Below, in pieces: positions 55,289-64,000 of a stretch of DNA of 64,000 bases. Position 1 is the stretch's first letter. Every line of letters begins with the position of its first letter. The notes beneath the pieces were generated by a model. That model saw only the letters and a program-made list of their open reading frames with translations, had not been told where the DNA came from and did not search any database. Source of the stretch: Adiantum capillus-veneris. Its lineage: Eukaryota; Streptophyta; Polypodiopsida; Polypodiales; Pteridaceae. Location: NCBI GenBank assembly GCA_014529385.2, contig CM043949.1, positions 108,559,977 through 108,623,976 on the forward strand. The letters run 5' to 3'. The translations under genes were made by a program, and so were the position numbers.

Positions 55289-55300
55289 AAAAGGGGGGGA
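55289..55300 (+). promoter_or_regulatory. polypurine tract of element A
   Basis: AAAAGGGGGGGA directly before the 3' LTR. Confidence 0.92.
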
Positions 55301-56505
55301 TGTCACATGCACATCTAACCCTATGTGTACGTGGACAAGCTACTTCATGACATGGGTTCAGTTCAGTTAGATTAGGAAGTGTTCTGGCACTTTTGTGAGT
55401 CTGTTCACAGACCGTGCATGCCTAGACACTTAGAGTAGATGCATATCCTCTGGTTGCACACAGCATGACCATCAGATTACAGTCAGAACCCATCAGGAGC
55501 ATTTTTACAGTGCATAGACCTATTTTCCCTATTTTAGCCATTTTTCACTTATTGTTTTCAAGTGACTTTTGTTGGGAACTAGGTAGGGCAAATTTGACAA
55601 GCATATATAAAAGAAAACCTAGGGCTAGTGGATTTTGGCAGAAGAGGCAACAGGAACCAAGGTTCAACAGACACCTTCTCAGCAAGATCACCCCCCCCCC
55701 CCCCCCCCCCCCCAAAGCAATACCTAGCGTTTTGCAACATAGTAGACCTAGCGTTTTTCCCATCAAGAACCAAGCCAACGTTTTTGCATTGCAGTAGCCT
55801 GGCGACAGCAGACAGATCAAGAAGCCTAGCGTTTTGCATTTGCAGAACAACCGGCAATCACAGGACAGTTTTCAGCCCTAGCGTTTTTGCATCAGCATGA
55901 CCCCTTAGCGTTTTGCACATTCTCCGCGACAATATCCACAACAGCACCAACGTTTTCAGTTTTCAGCATAGACACATCGCAAAAGAAGTCCCGAACCTCG
56001 CTGATCTCACATTCCCGCAGCAGATCCTCGCCGCACGATCATATCCAACGTAGTTTGCAGTTTCAGCATCTACGTTTTCAGCGCGTCGTTGTCACATCGT
56101 CGCCATCGACATCGTCACCGACATAGAGTCAGAATTCAGCAAATACAAGATTTGCAGATTTCAGCCCTTAGCGTTTTCGGATTTCAGCCCGTCTCATCGT
56201 CGTCGACATCATCGGCAAGTCCAAAGCATTATAGAGATTTGTGCAATCAATAGTAGACCGCTCTCGCCATAGAGAGTGGGGCCTTTGGAGGAGGGTTTGA
56301 CAACATTCTGGTGTCGTATTCTTCTCTCTCTATCTCTCAGTCTCAGTACCTTCATTCACAATGTTACCCACTTTGTTTGTGATCACTTGCACTCTCTCAC
56401 TAAAGGAACTGAAGGCTCTCCCTTCCGTAAGTAAAGGAACCTTGAGCACAGTTCGGAGCACTCATCTTGAGCAAAGTTCAACATTCACTTCCGTTGCACC
56501 TTACA
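55301..56505 (+). repeat. 3' LTR of element A
   Basis: 1,205 bp, TGTCACATGC...CACCTTACA. TATA box TATATAAAAG at 55,604-55,613, a 23-base C tract at 55,691-55,713, and six AGCGTTTT motifs between 55,726 and 56,177. Followed by the target duplication TGGAG. Confidence 0.94.
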
Positions 56506-58265
56506 TGGAGCCCCTCCACTCGTTGGATTTTCATAGAGATGCGCAAAGTGGGCCTGAGCAAGAGATGGGAGGACCGTTTTGCATTAAGCTTACTCTGGTC
56601 TTGGGGGCAGCTAAGGGGGGGACTTGAGCAGCATCAGCCCACATGCATTCAGGAGCGCTTGAAGAAACCTCTTACATGGAACTCGTTGGTCAGTGCACAG
56701 TGAGGTCACATGGTTGGCAATAGACCCCATGTCTCATGGGGTCCCATGGTAGAGGATCCAACCCGCACCCTAGGAGACTGGTTGCAGTTTACAACACTTC
56801 TTGAGGAGAGTCAGAGCATTCGGATGCGTGACATGAGGGGGATATAGAGCATGTGACAAGATATCGTGGAGGCTATACTAGCACAGTGGTACACGTCTCT
56901 CGAGTCGGTGGCTCCCACCACTGGATGGGGGCCTTTACTTGTTTTGAGGTCCTCATCGCAGTTTGGGCCTACTCAGACTCAAGCCTTTGCATGTTCTACG
57001 AGGCTCAATGAGAGGGTTGCCTCCATAGAGTTGCTACTAAGGCACCAGAAGTAGTAAAGTGTTGTTTTCAACGGATTCTAGTTGTTGGCATTTAGAGGGA
57101 GGATCTGTGTGCTTGATCGTGACAGATCTTGAGACTCGACATTGGTGCCTTTGGGCTTGGGAGAGTCGCCCTTTGGTGTGAGTGCAATGGGACACAAGGA
57201 GTGGTTTTAGCAGGATCCTTCTGTTTCAGTTGATCACCCAAGGATCCTTTTCTTCCACTACACTGCACGACTGGGACGCCACATATTAGCTGCTCGGAGA
57301 GAGGCCCGCCCTATCACTGACAAGAAGAGGGTCTCACGGTTGAGTTCCCCACAAACCTTTGGGAGCGCTTATGGGACAACAGACAACCGTTACCATGTTC
57401 CAGTGGCTTGTCGCCCATCGAGCTACCACAGTGGAGAGTTGGTTGGTCTACGGTGCCTAGCAAGTTGTGCCGCTTGTGACCACCCACTTGAGTCACAAAG
57501 GCATTGTCTATGGGACTACCCCATGGCACAATAGGTTTGGCTACAGATTCTACGATTGATGCCAGCCTTGTCGTCAGCTAGTCGGTACACTTGGGGTGTT
57601 GTTGCTTGCTCCACCCTTCATGGGCCCAACAGTGAACACTTCGTTTAGAGCTTTCCTCAGCTAGCAAGATGATTGTGACACAGGAGGGCCGGTCTACAAT
57701 CTAGCATGCCATAGACTTACGCCTCAAGAGTGGAGCAGTGATAAAGAGCTTTGTTGGAAGCTTATTTGCGGCCTAACTCTCTAGTTCATATGGAGAGTCC
57801 GGTGCTTCCGTATCTTTGAGGCCCACCTATCCCACCGGTGGAGACTGTACGGAGTTGATCCCTACACTTCAAGGTCAGTTCGAAAGGCTGCAAGGCAGCT
57901 CCGACTGCATATGAGAGCATTGCGAAACATTCCTATGGCCTTTTCTACACCATGGTCCATGGGACTCCTAGATAGTACTACAAGCCACCTATGTGGTTGT
58001 TCCTCCTCCCACATACTAATTTAGCCGTCATTATACATATCTCACTTTTTCTTAGGAAAGTCTCCCCTCATGCTGATGTAGCCCCTCTTGTCAGGGAAGT
58101 TTGTAGCCTGATGGGCAGTTTTATTAACTAATAGAAGGATCTTTTTCTTGGAAGATAAAAGAAACACACAACTGCTACATCTACTCTTGCACACGAGGCC
58201 ACTAACTCGGCAACATGGGCTAAGACTCCAACATTGATCCTCCTCTTGGCATCAAGAAAGAACTG

Positions 58266-58267
58266 GG

Positions 58268-58329
<62 letters not shown>
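58266..58329 (+). repeat. (GA)n microsatellite
   Basis: About 32 GA units. Confidence 0.97.
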
Positions 58330-58333
<4 letters not shown>

Positions 58334-58610
58334 TGCCTCGAGGCTACCGGTGTGGCTACCCTCTAGAGGGAATGGAGATCTCTCCTCTCCTAGGCCTGCA
58401 CATGGAAGAGTGCTCCGCCTCTGACTACGATGCCCACAGAATGGACTGCCTTGAGGGGAAGACTCCAAGGAGAAGCTCTTTTGCCCATCGCCCCTATTGA
58501 GGGGTCTCTGCAAAGGATCAGACCTCCGTGATGCCCACGCCTACCACCAAAAACGCTAGGAGGGGTGCCACAAAAAACGTCAAGGGAGGGGCTGCAAAAA
58601 CGCAGATCTG

Positions 58611-58635
58611 CCCCCCCCCCCCCCCCCCCCCCCCC
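58611..58635 (+). repeat. poly(C) tract, 25 bases
   Basis: Uninterrupted C run. Confidence 0.9.
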
Positions 58636-59064
58636 GGCCTCCTCCTCAAAACACACACACACCGGCTGGCTGATTGTGGCAAAGGGCTGCCCATAAGGGC
58701 ACCCTGCTAGGCTGCACACTCTGCAAGAGATGACCCCCCTAAGCCTATTTATAGGCCCAATCCCTGGCTGCCTGACCCAGATCTAGCCCCCCACGACCTA
58801 ATAAGGAGAGTATGAAGGGAGCCCATAGGGCATCTGGCACCACTGGGAATGCAAGGGAAAATCCTCTTTGGCTGCAGGAGCCTACATGGCTATAGGAAAA
58901 ACCAAAAACCCTAAGGCTACGCATGGCTAAGTGAATCCCGACATGAGAAAACTACCTCAATCCAGCCACAAAACAACCCTCACTCCCTATCAGGGGGACC
59001 GACTAGACAAATCCAGAGAGATGCCAAAACTATAACACCCCTCTCAGCTCTTGGAAAGGAAGAC

Positions 59065-60462
59065 TCCCAGGGAGTTGAGTCACTGTACAAGGCCAATGGT
59101 TCCCTCGACAAACACAAGGCGAGACTTGTTGCTCGGGGTTTCACACAGCGACCAAGCGTGGACTTTGACGAGACCTTTGCTCCGACCGCTCGCATGACTA
59201 CCATACGCACAGTGTTTGCTCTCACAGCCAACTTTGGTTGGTCTATCTTCCAGATGAATGTCAAAAGTGTGTTTCTGAATGGAGATTTGGATAAAGAAGT
59301 TTATGTGGAGAAACCTCCTGGATTTCGTATACCAGGCAAGGAGGATTGGGTCTATCAGTTGTGGAAAGCATTGTATGGACTGAGGCAGGCTAGACGACAG
59401 TGGTGCCTCACACTTAACCAGTTTCTCCTGAACTTGGGGTTACGGCGTACCTCATCAGATTCCAATTGTTATGTTGTCTCTAATGGCTCTTTGGTTGCGA
59501 TAGTGATTGTCTATGTGGACGATCTCATTTTCACAGGCTCATGGACCAACAGGATCAAGCCAATCATGAAAGCTATGGAGACGCGTTTCGAGATGACTGA
59601 CCTTGGGCTTCCTCACTATTTTCTTGGATTCCAGATTTTTTAGACACCATACGGCATCTTCTTTTCTCAACGGAAGTATGCGAATGCTATCCTAGAGAGA
59701 TTCCAGATGACAGGCTGCAGACCGATTGGCATTCCTCTTGAGCCTAAAGAGAACGTATCGCTTCACGATCCTTCCCCACGGATTGACTTGGAGCAGTACA
59801 AGAATGTTATTGGTTGCCTCGTATGGCTGACTTATTCCCGACCAGACATCTGTTACACAATTTCTGTCCTTAGTTCCTTCAACACCCGACCTCGTCAGCG
59901 ACATTGGCAGTGTGCCCAACGTACTTGGCGGTACATCAGCGGCACCTTAGACCATGGTGTTTTCTATGGTCGCTCCAAGGGTTGCACCTTACTTGGTTGG
60001 TGCGATTCAGATTGGGCAGGAAATCCAGTGCTCTACTACAAGAGTAGTTTTCACACTCGGCTCGGGACCCATTTCATGGAGCAGTAAGCGGCAACCCACC
60101 GTCGCGCTATCTTCTACAGAGGCGCAGTACAGAGCAGCTTGCTATGCTGCTTGTGAGACCATATGGCTACGGAGATTACTGGGAGAGTTGTGTTTTCGCC
60201 AAACTGCTACGACTTGTCTTTTGTGCAGCAATCAAAGTTGCATTGCTATTGCCAAGAACCCTATCTTTCACGCTTGGACTAAGCACATTCAGGTGCAGTA
60301 CCACTATGTTCGGGAGCGGGTTTTGGCTGGACATCTTCATTTGGAGTATGTTCCTACAAAGGACAATGCAGCAGACATCTTCACGAAGGCTGTACCTCAG
60401 CGGACTTTGGCTTCTCACCTTCGACTCGTTTGTGTTGTCTCAGTATCCAGTGTTGAGAGGGG
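59065..60462 (+). pseudogene. Ty1/copia reverse transcriptase and RNase H, 5'-truncated
   Basis: The copia polymerase begins within the RT domain at about 59,085: YKANGSLDKHKARLVARGFT, DFDETFAPTARMTTIRTVFA, QMNVKSVFLNGDLDKEVYVE, LYGLRQARRQW, and catalytic VIVYVDDLIF. One in-frame stop at 59,641 (YFLGFQIF then stop), then QRKYANAILERFQM and YSRPDICYTISVLSSF. RNase H: LLGWCDSDWAGN, then after a frameshift near 60,050 SKRQPTVALSSTEAQYRAAC, THIQ-like KHIQVQYHYVRE and VPTKDNAADIFTKAV. Gag, protease and integrase are absent. Confidence 0.9.
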
Positions 60463-60806
60463 TGTTAGGGTACACCACCGTTGTTTCGCCATTTTGTACG
60501 GCTAGTGATTGTCACGAGTTGGCCACCCATCGCACATCATGTAGATTGCATGGGCGGACACTCTTAGCACGTGTCCGGCCAGTCATTTTCTGAGCTTGGC
60601 TGGGTGCATTGGCTGGGTGCACACATTTTTAGCATTTTTGGGCTTTTATGTTTTTAGCACCAGTTACACATTTTTTCCCTACCTCAACCTAAGATTCTAT
60701 AAATAGAATGCTTAGTGTCTTGTAGTCATTACAGATTGTGTATTGAGAGCATCATTTGCAGAGCACTTGCATTTTCTCTCTATCTCTCCCTCCAACGTTT
60801 TCGACA
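60463..60806 (+). repeat. 3' LTR of the copia element
   Basis: Begins TGTTAGGGTACACC after the purine tract GTTGAGAGGGG; the likely end is TTTTCGACA at 60,806 (344 bp). TATA box TATAAATA at 60,698-60,705. The RNase H frame reads on into it to 60,505. Confidence 0.75.
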
Positions 60807-60822
60807 CGCATGGCTCACACTC

Positions 60823-61080
60823 TTTCCGCTGCTCACTCTCACACTAACCCTATGTGCATGTGGACAAGCTATAACTCCTATTTCTAAGGTTAAGGAGAGC
60901 CTAGGAAGTGTTCTGGCACACTTGTGAGCCTGTCCGTAGGATGTGCATGTCCATACACTTAAGATTAGTTGGATACCCTCTGATTGGACATGAGCACAAC
61001 TAGTGTCTGCTAGGTATAGACATTGGGGAGTGTTCCCATAGCATAGCATTAGTACCTCGCCTAGGTAGTTTACTACATAC
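60823..61080 (+). repeat. diverged LTR-like stretch related to element A
   Basis: Shares with A's LTR start the blocks AACCCTATGTGCATGTGGAC (A: AACCCTATGTGTACGTGGAC), GGAAGTGTTCTGGCAC and GTGAGCCTGTCC. It may be the start of the 5' LTR of the element whose Gag begins at 62,518. Confidence 0.55.
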
Positions 61081-62517
61081 AAAACACCTCTTATCAGTAG
61101 ATTTTCAACTTACTAATGATTGACATTTAGCACCATTATTGCAAGTCGTGGGGCTTCACTGGTGACTACTTGACCTAGCAATAAATCCATATATAGGCCA
61201 CCCTAGGGGTCAATTCTGAGAATAAGTTCAATACCCGGCAGATGGAAGCAATACCCTCAATAGGACCAACACCCTCATCTAGCGTTTTCTAACATCAGCT
61301 GTCACCAGCGTGTGACTACTATCTATCCTTTTTGTTGATTTCTTTCTTATTATCTATTTACTTTCACTTTTTGGAAACACCCCTCGGGAAATCTAACTGC
61401 CCTGCATTGCATAGCTAGTGTGGAACTGTCCAGAGGGAGTCCAGGCCTGAGGGCAAGAGAGCACTAAGGTTGGACAAGGACTATGGTTAGCCAAAGTGGG
61501 GTCATTGACTAGCCAAAGTGGAATCCTTTGCTACAGAGGCTACATTTCAGTTCTGGGTGTGGCTACAGTGTACAAAGGGGGTCGGATGACCTAGAAAGAT
61601 ACAATGGCAGCATCTCCTAAAATTTAGGGAACTGCTATTTAGAGACCTGAAAATGTGTTTGCATCATTACCTCCGGAATGACAAGGGGAACATTTTCTTA
61701 CTCTGTCGTGAAGTCAACAGGGCAACTGGTTGGGAGATTTCTAGGCGGCAACCCCGAAACGGGAAAAATGCTTGTAAATGTGCCAAGTGGCACCTTCTGG
61801 TGCAATTTCCTCATGCAACAAGAAGTGGCGCTGAATTTAGGAGAAGGAGGGCTCATTTTCAGATTTTGTCACAGGTTAAGAGCTATGGAGTGCTTGCTTT
61901 CCCTCCTATGTACAGTGCGGTGCCAGGAGTGATGCCCTACACGCTACACACTGCCCTCTCTCTTCTCTATAGCAGTATGTTATGCCCCTCTAGTGGGCTT
62001 TTCAATTGACCAATGTACAATTGTGTGGGTTCATGCGCGATTGCCGAGGCAAGAGCCTCTTGCACAAGTACTGGATTAGCTAGCGGCTAATCCCCCGCAG
62101 GTACAGGTGAATTCGGAGAGGTTTCTCGCCAGAAATCTCGTCCGATTCAAAGGGCAAGTAGCCCTACAGGTGCGGGAGCTCGAGGACTTGCTACGGATGC
62201 GACCGGCACGCGAAACGGAGCCCGAAACAGTAAATTACAGTCTGCTGTGTATTTTTGCAGGTTTAGGGTTTTGGCCCTAAACGGACCCTAACACCCCCAG
62301 GAGGTTCGGGGACGCCAGGGGACCGCTGTACAGGTGATCTGGCGCATTTTCGGGGCTGAAAACAGAGAATTCAGCGTGCTGCAGATTCTCGCAAGGTTTT
62401 GCAAAGTGCACGTATGCGTCGGGAAAGTCAGTCAATGCGTGGGAATACTGACTGTGAAGGGTCCTAGTACAGTTATGCTACCGAAATCGGGCCGGAATAG
62501 TTGAAATTCAGCCAAGT
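61081..62517 (+). other. possible LTR remainder and leader of the right-hand gypsy element
   Basis: No protein motif. Lies between the A-like LTR start and a gypsy Gag; no primer-binding site recognised. ORFs at 61,653-62,009 look fortuitous. Confidence 0.4.
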
Positions 62518-63425
62518 TTGTGTGGGGCAACTTGTAGGGAACCACAGCGTTTATTCCCTCTTTTGAACAATAAAGAAATACCGAACACTCAGGGCCAATT
62601 TGGGATGCCACAGGCAAATTTTGGTATGGCTGGAATTACAAATCAGCAGCCAAATATGGCATTTCCAGGTCAACTTAATTGCGGTCAGGGAACACAAATA
62701 AACCCTAAGAGTGTTCCCATGTTTCAGTCACTTCTATATGACAACTTAACGCCGCTGGAGAGGCCAACTCCATACAAAGAAGGTGGCAAAGGTGTGACTT
62801 TCACGACCTTTACAGGGTTTGATGACAGGAAGAAGGCTCTCTCATTCCTCCAACAGTTTGACAAGGCCTATGCAGGGGGAAACTTTACAAAGGCTTCAAA
62901 GGTCCGCAAGGCAGCCACTTTCTTGACAGGGAATGCGGGACAATGGTGGACAACTTTATTGCTTCAAGGGCAAGCTCCGTCCACATGGATTTACTTCAAG
63001 TAGATTTTTGCAGCAGCATGGTTATCTGATGACTTTGAAGCAGATGTCATGACAGAATGGCACCAGCTTAATGTTGCTACTTGCAAGAATCTGGATGATT
63101 ACAATCGGAAGTTTTGGAAAGCTCTACTTCCAGTAACTTCCTATAGGTTTGTGCCATTGACAGAACAGATTGAAAAATACTGTTGTGGCCTACCCAAAGG
63201 ATTGAGAAAGTACTGCACGAAGACCAAAGTCACTACTTTGACGCAACTCATCGAGGTAGCAAACACTGGCAATGGTTTGCTCAAGGGAGAAGATTGTGAA
63301 TTCAATACTGGCATCAAGGAAGGATCAGCCAAGAAAAATTCAGCGAAGAAGTATGTTCCCAAGGAGGCTCCGAAAGGGACTCAGGAGCCAGCCAGCCAGC
63401 GCAGGGAAAGACAAAGCTACGGCTG
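62518..63425 (+). pseudogene. Gag of the right-hand gypsy element
   Basis: One frame from 62,518 to 63,425 with a single TAG at 63,001. A Gln/Gly-rich start, then capsid TFTTFTGFDDRKKALSFLQQ, ATFLTGNAGQWWTTLLLQ, DDFEADVMTEWHQL, EQIEKYCCGLPKGLRKYC, and a Lys-rich end. Same family as copy H Gag (31.8-32.4 kb, minus strand). A frameshift near 63,380 leads to the zinc-knuckle frame. Confidence 0.82.
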
Positions 63426-64000
63426 AATCAGAAAAGGGACCAACGAAGAAATGGAAAAGACGTTTTCCTCGCAAGTCGGAAGAGCAAAAGAAGGTCCTGA
63501 GGTCAGAGAACAAATGCTTTATCTGTGAGCTGCTTGGCCACATTGCTTACAACTGTCCTACAAAGAAAAGGCCAGCTAATTCTGAAGACAAGGAGGACAG
63601 GAAAGGAAAGAAGCCCATGGCTGGTCTAGTGCCAGATATGGTGGGCGACAAGCCAAATTCAGATGCAAGTGAGCTTTGCAGAGCATGGGGAAAGGTCAGG
63701 GATCAAACAGTGCTTATCTTCTTTGATCCAGGTGCCAAAGCCAACTTCATTTCCCCATGATTGGCTTCAAAGTTGGGAATCACACCTGAAGAGATGGGGT
63801 ATACAGCAAAGGCAGGTTTGGCATGTCCTCGCCATACAGAGGCTGTGACACCCATCATTGGAAAGTTGCGCCTACATATCCAGTCCTATGTAGATGCTGA
63901 AGAATTTTACATCATGCCACTGGACGGATGTGATGTGTTGTTAGGTATTCCTTGATTATTTTGTGTACAGGGAATCATGGATGCCTACAACAAAAAGATC
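63426..64000 (+). pseudogene. Zinc knuckle and protease of the right-hand gypsy element (continues beyond window)
   Basis: CFICELLGHIAYNC knuckle (63,520-63,561). Aspartic protease VLIFFDPGAKANFISP (63,710-63,757), then an in-frame TGA, LASKLGITPEEM, and the second block MPLDGCDVLLGIP followed by another TGA at 63,953, where the family has Trp. The reading then goes on (VQGIMDAYNKKI) to the window edge. DPGA parallels the DPGS of elements A and C. Confidence 0.82.

Larger units (their letters stand above)
34595..56505 (+). mobile_element. Element A: gag-protease LTR element without polymerase, host of a nested stack
   Basis: Outer LTR ends at 34,595 (TGTCACATGCAC) and 56,505 (CACCTTACA) are flanked by a perfect 5-bp duplication TGGAG (34,590-34,594 and 56,506-56,510). 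The 5' LTR is cut into three parts by elements B and C: 34,595-34,987, 44,461-45,262 and 51,969-51,996. Together these are about 1.22 kb, matching the intact 1,205-bp 3' LTR. The internal part is 51,997-55,300 (3.3 kb) and codes for Gag, zinc knuckle, protease and an unknown extension, with no RT, RNase H or integrase. Confidence 0.93.
56511..59064. other. no recognisable gene; GA and C tracts
   Basis: Short ORFs on both strands (for example 56,467-56,703 and 56,866-57,054) have no motif I know. It contains (GA)n at 58,266-58,329 and a 25-base C run at 58,611-58,635. Parts may be old retrotransposon sequence. Confidence 0.45.

Noticed and set aside
57314..57534. Overlapping 64-71 codon ORFs on both strands
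   Set aside because: No recognisable protein features; typical chance ORFs.

Overview
The window is nuclear DNA from a land plant with a large, repeat-rich genome. The evidence is Ty3/gypsy chromoviruses with chromodomains, a Ty3/gypsy Tat-type element with two RNase H domains, Ty1/copia elements, primer-binding sites matching initiator Met-tRNA, tRNA-derived SINEs, a plant-type hAT element and pogo-like transposase relics. I cannot name the species. The long CT/CA/GA microsatellites and poly(C) runs would fit a fern, lycophyte or gymnosperm, but that is only a guess. I see no convincing single-copy host gene; almost every supported coding region belongs to a transposable element, and most are broken by stops or frameshifts.

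Layout. 1-4.4 kb: degraded pogo-like (DDE_1) transposase pieces, including two inverted copies and a separate C-terminal piece. 4.8-7 kb: a 3-copy tandem repeat and two tRNA-derived SINE candidates. 8.99-16.24 kb: a full-length but decayed Tat-type gypsy element (element E). 16.54-20.20 kb: element D, a complete copia-derived element with a GATAC target-site duplication (TSD) and one open 596-codon ORF holding Gag, zinc knuckle and protease but no integrase or polymerase. 20.2-22.9 kb: AT-rich spacer, microsatellites and an unknown ORF. 22.99-34.59 kb: a scramble of one chromovirus family (called F type here): a minus-strand copy with a LINE fragment in it, a head-to-head plus-strand copy carrying a short inverted-repeat transposon, a minus-strand gag/protease fragment and two adjacent minus-strand LTRs.

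34.595-56.505 kb is one nested stack. Element A (TSD TGGAG) is a gag-protease LTR element with no polymerase. Its 5' LTR has been entered twice: by chromovirus B (34,988-44,460), which itself carries a 3,080-bp hAT transposon (TSD CCTTGCAC), and by element C (45,263-51,968, TSD TCAAY). C is a second member of A's family in reverse orientation, and its own 5' LTR carries a 406-bp insertion at a TA. 56.5-59.06 kb: unrecognised sequence with GA and C tracts. 59.07-60.81 kb: 5'-truncated copia polymerase with its 3' LTR. 60.8-64 kb: an LTR-like stretch related to element A, then a gypsy gag and protease running off the window.

The most interesting theme is two unrelated lineages (copia-derived D; gypsy-like A and C) that keep Gag and protease, LTRs, primer-binding and polypurine sites, but have lost or never had reverse transcriptase and integrase. 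Both A and C carry the same extra, unrecognised His/Asp-rich ORF extension where pol should be. They would have to be copied by other elements' enzymes.
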